A stretch of DNA of 64,000 nt from Desulforhabdus amnigena (GCF_027925305.1 NZ_BSDR01000001.1:833001-897000); one strand, 5' to 3'; positions 1-8,970 are shown, numbered from the stretch's first letter. Made by a program: numbers and translations. Notes: generated by a model not told the origin, from the sequence alone.

Positions 1-1
1 A

Positions 2-817
2 GCCATCCTTTACGCTTTCCAGTCTTCGTTTGTCTATTTTCCCGACCGTCAGATCGTATCCAATCCACATAATATTGATCTTCCATATGATGCCGTTACT
101 TTTTCTGCTCAGGATGGGGTAGAGCTTTTCGGGTGGTTTGTGCCTGCGTTGAGAGAGCGGGCGGTCATTCTTTTTTGCCATGGGAATGCGGGAAACATTT
201 CTGATCGCTTGCAATACATCAAAATGTTCAATGCGTTGGATTTCAGCGTTTTCGCTTTCGATTACCGTGGTTATGGTCGGAGCCATGGAGAACCGAGTGA
301 GCAGGGAACCTATCTAGATGCTCAGGCCGCATGGGATTATTTGACTCAAAAGAGAGGGGTTTCCCCCGGGGATATCGTTATATTCGGAGAATCCCTGGGG
401 GGAGCGATCGGGGCGTGGCTGGCCCAGAATAAAGATCCTGCAGCGCTGATTATCCAAGCGGCATTCATCTCCATTCCTGCGATGGCATCCCATTTGTACC
501 CGATGTTTCCTGCGAGGTTTTTGACACGCTATAGTTACAGCACTATCGATTATCTTCGTCAGGTCAAGGTTCCTGTATTGATCGCTCACAGTTGTGACGA
601 CGACATTATTCCTTTCGATCAGGGGATGAAGTTATATGAAGCAGCCAAGGAACCGAAACAGTTTCTTGAGATGAGAGGTGACCATAATACAGGCTATGTG
701 TCTTCCGGTAAGACCTATGCCGATGGCATCAACGAATTTCTCTCCAAGTACATTCGAAGGCAAATCACTCAAAGAAAACAGTTGGGGACTCTCGAAAAAT
801 CGATCAAGATGAATTAG
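2..817 (+). CDS. Alpha/beta hydrolase, 5' end outside window
   Basis: The reading frame is open from the first bases of the window, so the gene begins upstream; the GTG at 140 is only an internal codon. The part before it (FVYFPDR, then DGVELFGWFVPA) is the usual N-terminal strand of the ABHD17/Bem46-like serine hydrolase family. The core shows the oxyanion stretch FCHGNAGN, the nucleophile elbow GESLGG, an Asp in a late HSCDDDIIP loop and a final His in RGDHNTGY, which makes a plausible Ser-Asp-His triad. No substrate can be read from the sequence. An N-terminal membrane anchor is usual in this family but would lie outside the window. Confidence 0.85.
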   Translation, partial: AILYAFQSSFVYFPDRQIVSNPHNIDLPYDAVTFSAQDGVELFGWFVPALRERAVILFCHGNAGNISDRLQYIKMFNALDFSVFAFDYRGYGRSHGEPSEQGTYLDAQAAWDYLTQKRGVSPGDIVIFGESLGGAIGAWLAQNKDPAALIIQAAFISIPAMASHLYPMFPARFLTRYSYSTIDYLRQVKVPVLIAHSCDDDIIPFDQGMKLYEAAKEPKQFLEMRGDHNTGYVSSGKTYADGINEFLSKYIRRQITQRKQLGTLEKSIKMN

Positions 818-963
818 TTTAATTTTCTCTGCGAAAATTGCGGCGATTATTCCTCTCCATGCGCTCCAGGATTCTATGCCATTGGGAAGATATATTTCGG
901 ATGATTTTCGAACTTTTTGTTCCACGCATTGTGGCGTGGCAGAATTCAAAGAGAGGAGAAATG

Positions 964-1479
964 ATGCGATCCCTAGAAAATTACGGAATGGATAAGTCTC
1001 TCCTGCTTTTGGTTCTTGCAGTTTTTTTGGGGTTGGCTGGATGCCGGAGTCTCTCCCTCAGTGGGGTTGGAAAGATGGTTTCTGAAGAAAACCGTATCCC
1101 CCTCGTTGAGGCTGGCACGGAATACGGCTCTTGGCAAACTAGGGATTTGACTCTTGATTATCGGTATTCACGTGATCAAAGCACACTTGGCATTTCCGGT
1201 GCAATAAGTTTTGCCGGCCAGTTGAAGAACAACTTCAGTTTTCTGGAATACTTCTATCTTTCAGTGATCTTTCTGGATTCGCAAGGCAGGGTCCTCGAAA
1301 TGCGAGGACTTACGAGCACCAATTACGGTTATATCGACTATCCGATAACATTCAATACGACACTAACTGTTCCCTACACAACCCAATCCATTGCATTCAG
1401 TTACAGGGGGCAGGCGCGCTCAGCGGGTTCTCATGACACGGGTTCTTCCACATATTTCTGGGAATATCCGATTCACTGA
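964..1479 (+). CDS. Probable lipoprotein of unknown function
   Basis: About 171 residues. The N-terminus carries a lipoprotein signal: a charged MDKS stretch, then LLLLVLAVFLGLAGC, where LAGC is a typical lipobox and Cys would be lipidated. The mature part is beta-rich (DLTLDYRYSRD, YFYLSVIFLDSQGRVLEM) and ends in a polar tail. I recognise no domain. The ATG at 964 sits 5 bases after AGGAG (954-958). The ATG at 961 is too close to that site, and the ATG at 988 would give a more compact signal peptide but has no ribosome site. It follows the hydrolase on the same strand after about 150 bases. Confidence 0.7.
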   Translation: MRSLENYGMDKSLLLLVLAVFLGLAGCRSLSLSGVGKMVSEENRIPLVEAGTEYGSWQTRDLTLDYRYSRDQSTLGISGAISFAGQLKNNFSFLEYFYLSVIFLDSQGRVLEMRGLTSTNYGYIDYPITFNTTLTVPYTTQSIAFSYRGQARSAGSHDTGSSTYFWEYPIH

Positions 1480-1506
1480 TCTATTCGTATGTATTTCGCC
1501 ATCATA

Positions 1507-2133
1507 TCAAACAAAACCGAATAGACGTAAGCCGTCTTTCAAGAACGACAATCCGAATCCCAAGAGCGCTATTCCAAGGCATCTTTGCACATTGACGTAG
1601 ATCCTGCTGTTCAGAAAATTTCGTGATTTTTCAACGAGGGCCGCAATCAGGACTTTCGATCCGATAATGCATATATAAAACCCTGCCAGGAATAGTGCAG
1701 ATGAAAAGATACTGGATTCAGATGCCTTCAGAATGGTAGGAGACCCAACAGCAAACCAAAAAATATAAGGACTTGGATTCAGCAGGTTCGTAAAAATTCC
1801 CTTTTTCAGCGATTGCGGTTTAACCTTCTGAATATGAAGGGAAATTGCTTGTGTGGTCACACTCTCATAGGCGAGGAAAAAGAGGAAAAGTGCGCCGGAT
1901 AGGGAAATAACTCCCAGTATCGGTTTCATGTTGGACAAACGTGACAGGATGAAAGCGGTCAACAAAATGATGGGGAGATCCGTGATAAGGGGTGCCACGG
2001 CTACTTTGATTCCCTCTTTTACATTATGGCGCAAAGTTTCTGAAACGACCAAGGTGAGTAATGGGCCGGGGGAGATTCCTGCCGTCAATCCCAAGAGCAT
2101 CCCTGAGCTTAAGTACATAATTTCATAAGTCAT
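1507..2133 (-). CDS. LysE/RhtB family amino-acid exporter
   Basis: About 208 residues with five to six hydrophobic helices. The family signature is visible near the N-terminus (GLTAGISPGPLLTLV) along with the second conserved stretch NPSPYIFW in the middle. Members export basic or neutral amino acids, or homoserine and threonine, through the inner membrane by proton antiport; the exact substrate cannot be read. The ATG at 2133 is preferred. A TTG at 2151 gives six more residues and is possible. The gene runs opposite to the preceding lipoprotein and ends 28 bases from it. A net exporter fits an organism with much amino-acid uptake and turnover elsewhere in the window. Confidence 0.85.
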   Translation of the reverse strand: MTYEIMYLSSGMLLGLTAGISPGPLLTLVVSETLRHNVKEGIKVAVAPLITDLPIILLTAFILSRLSNMKPILGVISLSGALFLFFLAYESVTTQAISLHIQKVKPQSLKKGIFTNLLNPSPYIFWFAVGSPTILKASESSIFSSALFLAGFYICIIGSKVLIAALVEKSRNFLNSRIYVNVQRCLGIALLGFGLSFLKDGLRLFGFV

Positions 2134-2199
2134 TTTTAGGTTGCCTGCCAAGATTCCACTTCGTAGCCGATTGGTTCGGAAGCTCTCTTGTGTTGTTGT

Positions 2200-2622
2200 T
2201 CATTTGATGAATCGCATAGTAAACGGATACCTGTAGGAGATTCCCTCGCTTGCCTTCCCCGCCGCAATGATGACCAGGACAATATCCACAATCGCAAGGG
2301 CCATCAAGCCAAAAAAACCTACGATGACGAACACCAGCAGCGAGGAAATCAGCGCGTAAATGGTCATGGATATTTGAAAGTTGAGGGCCTCCTTGCCTTG
2401 TTCGTCGACAAAGGGAAATTCTTTCCTTTTGATGAGCCACACCAGCAAGGGACCGATGATGTGTCCAAAAGGGAAAAGGAGATAGATGCCCACTGGAAAC
2501 CAGATAAACCCTAAGAGTGCGCTCAGGTGGCAAAACATGGCCCAGTTTTTTTCCTGTTTTTGCAGATCATCTTCTACATCAGGTTTTGAATCAATGGGAA
2601 GCTTTTGATTGGCAGAGCCCAT
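2200..2622 (-). CDS. DUF4870/Tic20-like small membrane protein
   Basis: 140 residues. A polar N-terminal tail of about 25 residues precedes the typical family start (NWAMFCHLSALLGF), followed by three to four transmembrane helices with GHIIGPLLVWLIKRKEFPFVDEQGKEALNFQ between the first and second; the FVDEQGKEALNFQ stretch is the family hallmark. The C-terminus AGKASEGISYRYPFTMRFIK is also typical. Function is unknown in the family. It lies upstream of the LysE gene on the same strand, 66 bases away, possibly in one transcript. Confidence 0.85.
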   Translation of the reverse strand: MGSANQKLPIDSKPDVEDDLQKQEKNWAMFCHLSALLGFIWFPVGIYLLFPFGHIIGPLLVWLIKRKEFPFVDEQGKEALNFQISMTIYALISSLLVFVIVGFFGLMALAIVDIVLVIIAAGKASEGISYRYPFTMRFIK

Positions 2623-2700
2623 AAGAAAACACCTTAGTTTGGAGAAATATATGTTTACACTGTTGATGATTCGGGAGGGTTCTATGACTTCTATTTAAAG

Positions 2701-2798
2701 CCTATCCGAAAACCTTCCTCGGTAGAGGATACCCCTTCACTTTCCCCTCGAGGGGGGACAAAGGGATGGCCAAAGTCTACAGCAGGTTTCCGGATAGG
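2701..2798. repeat. 98-bp element with imperfect terminal inverted repeats
   Basis: The ends CCTATCCGAAAACC (2701-2714) and GGTTTCCGGATAGG (2785-2798) are inverted copies with one mismatch in 14. Between them lies a short palindrome around TTTCCCCTCGAGGGG. It is intergenic, non-coding, and has the build of a small MITE-like or REP-like element. No second copy is seen in this window. Confidence 0.45.
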
Positions 2799-2865
2799 TT
2801 AATAGGATGCATGCATCAAACATCCAGTTGTGAAAACAAGGCGTCTGATATGCATCCCTTATTTT

Positions 2866-3402
2866 TTATGAAGTTTTGCCTGTTTCAGGTTGAGCCTGGG
2901 GTTTGTTTTCCTCCATCATGGGGCACATTGAAGACATGCCTTTCATACCTTTCATTCCCTCATAACCTTTGTTCCTGTGCATTTTTTCCATCATACAACA
3001 CATGCCTGCGTGTTGCATGTCTGCCATTTTAGCTCGCATTTCCTTGCGCTGGGTTGTCATCAATTCGATGACCGCCTCCATCGCGGCTATTTTGTCATCA
3101 CCCTTGGCCGTCTTCATGGTGGTGACTTTGGCATCCAAGGCCTCATCCATGGCCTTCATCTCGGCAACCATCTGATCGTGTTTGGCCATCATCTCCTTGC
3201 ATCGTTCCATCATTTCACTATAGCCTTCTCCGCTCTTATGATGCCTCTCATGCTTCATGCCACCATGCTGGTGACCAGCGGATTCAGCGCCTGTAGAAGA
3301 CGGGGCCTTTTCGTCTGTCTTTTGCTGTGCATATGCCGCCGGAGGAGAAAACGCCAGAGCAAATGCGAACAGAATGTACATGATGGAATATATTTTTTTC
3401 AT
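2866..3402 (-). CDS. Secreted His/Met-rich protein, probable metal binding
   Basis: 178 residues beginning with a clear signal peptide (MKKIYSIMYILFAFALAFSPPAAYA, cleavage after AYA). The mature part opens with a His cluster (GHQHGGMKHERHHKSGEG), continues as a helical segment rich in Met, Lys and Glu, and ends with Met/Cys clusters (MQHAGMCCMMEKMH, MKGMKGMSSMCPMM). Such a mix of His, Met and Cys suggests soft-metal (copper or silver) or nickel binding in the periplasm. That is inferred from composition only; it is not a recognised CopZ or CusF fold. No metal transporter lies next to it. Confidence 0.75.
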   Translation of the reverse strand: MKKIYSIMYILFAFALAFSPPAAYAQQKTDEKAPSSTGAESAGHQHGGMKHERHHKSGEGYSEMMERCKEMMAKHDQMVAEMKAMDEALDAKVTTMKTAKGDDKIAAMEAVIELMTTQRKEMRAKMADMQHAGMCCMMEKMHRNKGYEGMKGMKGMSSMCPMMEENKPQAQPETGKTS

Positions 3403-3621
3403 AATTCACTCCCTCTCATTGAATCTTCCCGCATCTCAAGTCCTGAAAGAAAAACCGGATTTCCTTTCTCTCATGCGATGCGGTCGGGAAGACGATCTCG
3501 GTTTTATTGTGTTCCTTGCAGTGAAGGAACAATCTACCCATACATCCTCACCAACTCAGAAAAGCCTTTCGACAAATCGAGCCCTTACGACTTCATCGAA
3601 GGACTCACACGGAAAACTCGA

Positions 3622-4320
3622 TCATTCGCGTCGGCCGAAGAGTCGCAGCAACATGAGAAACAGGTTGATAAAATCCAGATAGAGGCGCAACGCCCCAATG
3701 ACGGCCCCCTTTCTGGCCGCTTCCTCGTCACCGAAACCCTGAAGAGCCATTACCTTGATCTGCTGCGCATCGTAGGCCGTCAAACCCACAAAGACGATGA
3801 TTCCGGCATAAGTGATTACCCAATAGATAGCTTCACTCTGAAAGAAAATATTCACTAGGGAGGCGAGTACGACACCGATCAATCCCATAGTGAGAAAGCT
3901 CGACCAGGAAGTCAGATCCTTTCTGGTAGCGTGGCCGTAAAGACTCATGGCGCCAAAAGTCCCAGCCGTAATAAAAAAAGTGGTCGAAATGGAAGCTCGA
4001 GTATATGCCAGAAAGATCGCTGCCAGTGTCAATCCGTTGATGGCGGAATAAAGAAAGAACATCATCACAGCCGTAGAAGCTCTCAAGCGATTGATGGCTG
4101 CACTCAAAGCGATTACCAATCCCAGCTCGCCCACAATGAGACCGAAAAACACCACCGGAGAACCAAAAATCATGCTGATCATGGCAGGGCTTGATGCCGT
4201 AAAAAGGGAAACCACTGCAGTCGTGGCCAATCCGAGCCCCATCCAGTTGTAAACACGCAGAATAAAATCACTCTGAACCGCAACAATCCGTTCTTTGGGG
4301 TAGTAAATCTGCCTATCCAT
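3622..4320 (-). CDS. Bax inhibitor-1 / YccA family membrane protein
   Basis: 232 residues with seven hydrophobic helices. Family features include an N-terminal polar segment then VYNWMGLGLATTAVV, the middle stretch MFFLYSAINGLTLAAIF, and the C-terminal FVGLTAYDAQQIK followed by ALRLYLDFINLFLMLLRLFG. The Asp residues in the last segments are those tied to pH-dependent calcium leak in the BI-1 family. In bacteria the role is unclear; E. coli YccA modulates FtsH. The start has an AAGAAGGA ribosome site. A 21-bp dyad lies just upstream in its leader (4348-4368). Confidence 0.88.
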   Translation of the reverse strand: MDRQIYYPKERIVAVQSDFILRVYNWMGLGLATTAVVSLFTASSPAMISMIFGSPVVFFGLIVGELGLVIALSAAINRLRASTAVMMFFLYSAINGLTLAAIFLAYTRASISTTFFITAGTFGAMSLYGHATRKDLTSWSSFLTMGLIGVVLASLVNIFFQSEAIYWVITYAGIIVFVGLTAYDAQQIKVMALQGFGDEEAARKGAVIGALRLYLDFINLFLMLLRLFGRRE

Positions 4321-4347
4321 TTTTAAATCCTTCTTTTTTCTGTGGAA

Positions 4348-4368
4348 GCAAGTAACCGACTTACTTGC
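4348..4368. promoter_or_regulatory. 21-bp perfect dyad, candidate operator
   Basis: GCAAGTAA (4348-4355), five bases, then TTACTTGC (4361-4368) is a perfect 8+8 inverted repeat. It lies 28 bases upstream of the BI-1 family start, on its transcribed side. It has no T-run, so it looks more like a protein-binding site than a terminator. Confidence 0.4.
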
Positions 4369-5051
4369 AGCCTTGATTCATCCTTTTGCCGTGTTGAAAA
4401 CCTGCTCATGACCAAGCATGTTCAACTCAAAGAAATAGCTGTGGATCATATCGATCTTATGGAGCAGAATCAACCTATTCAGCACTAATCTAAGATAATC
4501 TTTATAATGTGACTGTCTATAGAAGAGCATTCAGACGTTTCGAAGGGTGAGGAATCAATCAATGAAATCATGCGACATGTTTCGCGTCCATCACGGTCTG
4601 CTCGATTTCCGGCTCTGTGAATCGTTATTGCCTTTTGAAGGCATTGAAGGATCTCAAGAAACTTCTCTTTTAGAAAAATATGCCTTCTGCTATTATGCTT
4701 CGTATGCGAATGAAAATGCATATTTCCCTGTTACGGACAGCTTGAGAATTCCTCTCAAATTCCTATGAGTTTGAATCGAGGGGCATCCCGTGAAACAATT
4801 TCTTATGCGGATGAAATGTTTTGGCGGAGATTTGGAGCGGTAATGGGATCTTGCCACCTCAAGATGCGCTGCAATCCATGAAGATTTTCAATTTTCGTTC
4901 TGGTACCTTATGCACGTCTATAGAGCTGGTGCTTTTGCACTACATCATCGTATAGGCAGGATAGGGCAGGACTTGTGATCTACCGGTTTTGTGAGGCTGT
5001 TTGAACGAGGCTTGATTGAGAAATGCTGTCATGAACACGAAAGGAGAAAAA
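4369..5051. other. Intergenic region without supported gene
   Basis: Only short overlapping frames with no recognisable sequence occur here (such as one from 4547 to 4768), without good ribosome sites. TATAAT at 4503-4508 could be a -10 box, but no matching -35 is evident. The region separates the BI-1 gene from the amino-acid binding protein and presumably holds the promoter of the latter. Confidence 0.4.
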
Positions 5052-5861
5052 ATGCGACGCACTATGGTGATTGTTCTTTCGTTGGCATTCGTTTTGAGCG
5101 TTTTACCCGGTTTATCCTTTGCATTGACGCCTTTCGAAATCTTTGAGTCGAGCACACTCAATGAAGTCATCAAACGGAATAAATTGATCGTAGGAATGGA
5201 AGTCGAATTTTTTCCTTTCGAGTATGCCAATGAAAAGGGTGAACCGGTGGGGTTCGATGTCGATATCGCCAGACTTGCCGCCAAAGAGCTGGGGGTTGAA
5301 ATAGAAATCAAGGATATGGAGTTCAATGGACTCATTCCCGCGCTTCAGGGGGGTAAGGTGGATATGATCATTTCAGGAATGACGCGCACGCTCACACGTG
5401 CAAAAACGGTATCCTTTACGGAACCCTATTTTGAGACGGGACTGTGCCTCCTTCTGAGCAAAAAGAAAGCTCCCGATATCAACGACGTGAAGGAATTGAA
5501 CAACGAGGGGCGGGTCGTTGCTGTTAAATTGGGCACCACAGGGGATATCATTGCCACTCAGATGCTTGCCAAGGCTCAGATCAACCGCTACAAAGACGAA
5601 ACGGCTTGTGTGCGGGAAGTGGTCACCGGCCGGGCTGACGCTTTCATTTACGATCAGCTTTCCATCAGCAAACACAACAGAGAAAATCCCGACAGTACGC
5701 GAGCGATCCTCAAACCTTTCACTTATGAACCTTTTGCCATTGCCCTGCGCAAAGGGGATTTCGATTTTTTGAACTGGCTGAACATGTACATTGAAACCAT
5801 CAAAAGGGATGGACGCTACGACGAGCTCTATAAAAAATACTTCAGTGATCTTCTAAAATAA
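5052..5861 (+). CDS. Polar amino-acid ABC transporter, substrate-binding protein
   Basis: 269 residues from the ATG at 5052, which has AAGGAG five bases upstream. The protein has a signal peptide (MRRTMVIVLSLAFVLSVLPGLSFA) and the SBP_bac_3 fold: KLIVGMEVEFFPFEYANEKGEPVGFDVDIARLAAKELG, then DMIISGMTRTLTRAKTVSFTEPYFETG. The Arg-Ala in RTLTRAKT corresponds to the amino-acid carboxylate-binding site of the family. It captures a polar amino acid in the periplasm. It is followed after one base by its permease, but no ATPase gene is attached; the ATPase at 9102-9836 is the nearest candidate partner. Confidence 0.93.
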   Translation: MRRTMVIVLSLAFVLSVLPGLSFALTPFEIFESSTLNEVIKRNKLIVGMEVEFFPFEYANEKGEPVGFDVDIARLAAKELGVEIEIKDMEFNGLIPALQGGKVDMIISGMTRTLTRAKTVSFTEPYFETGLCLLLSKKKAPDINDVKELNNEGRVVAVKLGTTGDIIATQMLAKAQINRYKDETACVREVVTGRADAFIYDQLSISKHNRENPDSTRAILKPFTYEPFAIALRKGDFDFLNWLNMYIETIKRDGRYDELYKKYFSDLLK

Positions 5862-5862
5862 G

Positions 5863-6603
5863 ATGGGGAGAGGATATAAAGTTCTGGTCCGTATGCTTGC
5901 CGTCCTTGGTGTGGCGGCAAGCCTTTTTTATCTTTTCCTCCAAATCGATTATCCCTGGAATTGGCGAGTTCCCTGGGAATATCGATGGCTGTTCATAAGG
6001 GGGTTTTACTACACTTTAACCATTTCCATCGGTGCCACGATTTTCGGATTCATCATGGGTGTGATGGGGGGCCTGGCCAGAGTCTCAAAAAATATCATCG
6101 TCAGAGAGCTGGCCACGCTTTACGTGGAATTGTTCCGCGGAACGCCTCTTCTCGTTCAGATTTATATTTTCTATTTTTGCGTGGCCACTGTTGTGCATTT
6201 CGACAATCCTCTCATTATCGGCATGATCACACTGGCATTTTTTTCCGGCGCCTATATCACGGAGATGGTTCGGGCCGGGATTGAATCCATAGATAAAGGC
6301 CAATTGGAGGCTGCAAAATCCACGGGACTGGATCATTGGATGACAATGCGCTATATTGTCTTTCCGCAGGCGCTGCGCCGTATCATCCCCCCCGTCACGG
6401 GCCAGTTCGTTTCTGTCGTGAAGGATTCGTCTCTCCTCTCGGTCATTTCCGTGCGGGAACTCACCAAGGCTTCGGAAGTGATCAACGCGACAACCTACAA
6501 AACCTTCGAGGCTTACCTGCCTTTGGCGCTGCTCTATCTCTTCATTACTTATCCACTCTCCTATTTGACCCGCCGATTGGAACAAAAGATAAAACATGAC
6601 TGA
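5863..6603 (+). CDS. Polar amino-acid ABC transporter permease (HisM/GlnP type)
   Basis: 246 residues, with an N-terminal helix (MLAVLGVAASLFYLFL) and then the typical permease core. The substrate-family signature VELFRGTPLLVQIYIFYF and the ATPase-docking EAA loop EAAKSTGLDHWMTMRYIVFPQALRRIIPP are both intact. It starts one base after the stop of the binding-protein gene, so the two are surely cotranscribed. A single permease of this kind usually forms a homodimer. No ATPase follows: the next genes are a convergent operon of the same transporter family. Confidence 0.93.
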   Translation: MGRGYKVLVRMLAVLGVAASLFYLFLQIDYPWNWRVPWEYRWLFIRGFYYTLTISIGATIFGFIMGVMGGLARVSKNIIVRELATLYVELFRGTPLLVQIYIFYFCVATVVHFDNPLIIGMITLAFFSGAYITEMVRAGIESIDKGQLEAAKSTGLDHWMTMRYIVFPQALRRIIPPVTGQFVSVVKDSSLLSVISVRELTKASEVINATTYKTFEAYLPLALLYLFITYPLSYLTRRLEQKIKHD

Positions 6604-6660
6604 TGAAGATGGGGGTGCACCCTTTTTGAAAAATGATTCTGGTGTACACCATGCTTCATC
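6602..6660. terminator. Long imperfect hairpin between convergent permease genes
   Basis: GATGAAG (6602-6608) pairs with CTTCATC (6654-6660). Inside, GGTGCACC (6614-6621) can pair with the palindrome GGTGTACACC (6641-6650). The hairpin begins in the stop codon of the + strand permease and lies before the end of the - strand permease. Such an arm pair may end transcription from both sides, although T-runs are short. Confidence 0.4.
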
Positions 6661-6715
6661 GAAGCGATACGTTCAATCTGCCTGAGAATCCGAGTTCTTG
6701 CACGGGAAGGTGTGT

Positions 6716-7420
6716 TCATCCGATCGACTTGTGCCAGGAGAGTCTCCGTTCCAGCCAGCGGGAAAGACTGGTAAAGGCATAACAAATGACAAAATAGATC
6801 ACTGAAATAAAGAGGAAGATTTCTGCGGGGTAGATCATGCTGCGGTTGTTGATCTGTGTGGCTACATGAGTCAGTTCGGAAACGCCCACGATGAAGGCGA
6901 GGGATGTATCCTTTATCAGAGATACGAACTGGTTCACGAAAGAAGGAACCATGTTGCGGAGGCCTTGGGGCAAAATGATATAGAACATGGCTTGCCAGGG
7001 GTGCAGGCCCGTGGAAATAGCCGCTTCCATTTGTCCTTTGGGAATGCTCTCGATGCCCGCTCTGACGATCTGGGCCATGTAAGCGGAAGTGAAAAAGGTC
7101 AGGGCAGCGATCACCGTATTGACCTCCGGCACGCTGTGTCCCAGGACTCCGGGAAGAAGAAAATACATGAAGAAGATGACCATCAGGAGAGGCACGCCGC
7201 GAATGGCGTTGATGATGGCTATGGTAGGGTAGCGTATTGCCCGGATATGCGAAATACTCAACAAGCCAAGAATCAATCCACCGAAGAATGAAAGCACACA
7301 GGAAGACACAGCGAGAATGAGAGTCAACGCAACTCCACCCAAATGTCCATGGGGGTAGCTGCCTATGAAAAAATAGGTCAGGTTTTTGGAGATGATGGAA
7401 AAATCAAGCCATGAGCCCAT
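6716..7420 (-). CDS. Glutamate/aspartate-type ABC transporter permease (GltK-like)
   Basis: 234 residues and about five helices. The EAA loop is intact (EAAISTGLHPWQAMFYIILPQGLRNMVPSFVNQF), as is the INAIRGVPLLMVIFFMYF segment. It is the last gene of a - strand operon: ATPase (9836), binding protein (8970), permease (8129), permease (7420). It starts two bases after the stop of the preceding permease, and the two should form the heterodimeric membrane channel. Confidence 0.92.
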   Translation of the reverse strand: MGSWLDFSIISKNLTYFFIGSYPHGHLGGVALTLILAVSSCVLSFFGGLILGLLSISHIRAIRYPTIAIINAIRGVPLLMVIFFMYFLLPGVLGHSVPEVNTVIAALTFFTSAYMAQIVRAGIESIPKGQMEAAISTGLHPWQAMFYIILPQGLRNMVPSFVNQFVSLIKDTSLAFIVGVSELTHVATQINNRSMIYPAEIFLFISVIYFVICYAFTSLSRWLERRLSWHKSIG

Positions 7421-7421
7421 T

Positions 7422-8129
7422 TTAATGGCCCTTTACCGGTTTGAGAACGTAATGATTGTATAGATTCACAACCGCCGTGAGAATCAATGACATTGCCAGA
7501 TAAATCAATGTAGCCGCTGTGAAGGATTCATAGCCTTTGAACGTGTAGCTTTCGATCTGCCGTGCCTGATAGGTCAATTCAGCCACTCCAATGGTCATTG
7601 CCAAAGATGAGTTTTTCATCAGATTCAAGAACTGATTGATAAGGGGCGGAATAGTATTGCGAATGGCCTGGGGCAAGATGATGTACCGCATGGCGCGGAG
7701 AAAGCTGAAACCTGCACTCCGCGCCGCTTCCATCTGCTCTTTTGGAATGGAGCGAATTCCAGAGCGAATGTCTTCTGCAATGAAGGCTGAAGTATAGATC
7801 GTCAAGGCAATCACGGCGGCGGTGAATTCAAAGTGGGTTTGGGCGAGCCAGTCGTTTACGACCCGGGGCAGTACCTTATACGACCCGAAGTACCAGAAAA
7901 AGATCTGCACTAAAAGTGGCGTATTCCGGGTAAACTCAAGGTAGCCGAGCGCGAACCATCGAAAAACGGATACGTGGCTCATCCTCATCACTGCAATGAT
8001 GAGGCCGAGAAGGAAAGCCAGAAAGATCGACACAGCCGAAATTTGGATGGTTGTGATCGTACCCGAGATAAGCCAATCGAAGTACTTTCCGGATGTGATG
8101 ATTGCCCAGTCAAAATCGTAATTGAGCAC
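7422..8129 (-). CDS. Glutamate/aspartate-type ABC transporter permease (GltJ-like)
   Basis: 235 residues. It shows the N-terminal permease start (ITSGKYFDWLISGTITTIQISAVSIFLAFLLGLIIAVMRMS), the conserved EFTRNTPLLVQIFFWYFG, and the EAA loop EAARSAGFSFLRAMRYIILPQAIRNTIPPLINQF. GltJ-type subunits carry this ARNTPLLVQ-like motif and a longer extracytoplasmic loop, as here. It is the partner of the next permease in the operon. Confidence 0.92.
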   Translation of the reverse strand: MLNYDFDWAIITSGKYFDWLISGTITTIQISAVSIFLAFLLGLIIAVMRMSHVSVFRWFALGYLEFTRNTPLLVQIFFWYFGSYKVLPRVVNDWLAQTHFEFTAAVIALTIYTSAFIAEDIRSGIRSIPKEQMEAARSAGFSFLRAMRYIILPQAIRNTIPPLINQFLNLMKNSSLAMTIGVAELTYQARQIESYTFKGYESFTAATLIYLAMSLILTAVVNLYNHYVLKPVKGH

Positions 8130-8154
8130 GACTTTTTCGCCCTTCGAACTTTTT

Positions 8155-8970
8155 CTAGTTATCAGCGGTTATAGTGAAGTTGCGTTTGATGGGTGTGCTG
8201 GATTGGGGACCGAACCACTTCTCAAAGATTTCCTTGGCCTTTCCACTTTTTTCCATTTCGAGCAGGGTGGTGTTGACGAAATCGACGAAAGCCTTATCGC
8301 CTTTGCGCATACCTAGGCCGTAAGGTTCATCGGAAATCTGAATGTCGGGAATTTCGAATTCTTCTTTGTTGGGAGCTTTGGCCAACATACCGGCGAGAAG
8401 AGATTCGTCGGTAGTCACGGCAAACACTTTGCCCTGTTGAAGGGCCAGGAAGGCTTGGGGATAGTCATCGAAAGAAAGAATGGTTGCGCTGGGTAAGGCT
8501 TTGGCCACATTCTGTTCGGACGTGGAACCCTTGGCTGTTCCGATCTTTTTCCCTTCCAAATCACTAAGAGCCTTCACCGTCCCTTTTTTTACCAGGAATT
8601 TCTGACCCGTTGCAAAGTAGGTGTAGCTGAAATCAATCTGTTGAGCGCGTTCCGGCGTTTTGGTCATGGTTGCTGCAATGATGTCGATATTGCCTTCGGT
8701 GAGCTGTGGCATGCGGCTGGCTGAAGTAACGGCCTTGAGCTCGAGTTTCACACCGAGTTTGTCTGCAATGGCTTTGACGAAATCGATATCGTAGCCGACG
8801 ATCTGGCGCGTGGTTTCATCGACGTACCCAAAAGGCGGGAGCGAATCCTTTACTCCAGCGACAAGCACGCCTTTTGCTTTCACATCGGCCAGGGTATCTC
8901 CAGCAAACGCCGCACCACTGAGCATTCCCATGACTGCCATCGCCAAAAACATGATTCCAAGCTTTTTCAT
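8155..8970 (-). CDS. Amino-acid ABC transporter substrate-binding protein (Glu/Asp/Gln type)
   Basis: 271 residues with a signal peptide (MKKLGIMFLAMAVMGMLSGAAFA). The SBP_bac_3 features are VLVAGVKDSLPPFGYVDETTRQIVGYDIDFVKAIADKLGVK, then IDIIAATMTKTPERAQQIDFSYTYFATGQKF; the Arg in ERAQQ and the Asp in the later TTDESLLAGML loop are ligand contacts in this family. It is the second gene of the operon, after the ATPase, with a good ribosome site (AAAGGGGGA) before the ATG. Confidence 0.93.
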   Translation of the reverse strand: MKKLGIMFLAMAVMGMLSGAAFAGDTLADVKAKGVLVAGVKDSLPPFGYVDETTRQIVGYDIDFVKAIADKLGVKLELKAVTSASRMPQLTEGNIDIIAATMTKTPERAQQIDFSYTYFATGQKFLVKKGTVKALSDLEGKKIGTAKGSTSEQNVAKALPSATILSFDDYPQAFLALQQGKVFAVTTDESLLAGMLAKAPNKEEFEIPDIQISDEPYGLGMRKGDKAFVDFVNTTLLEMEKSGKAKEIFEKWFGPQSSTPIKRNFTITADN

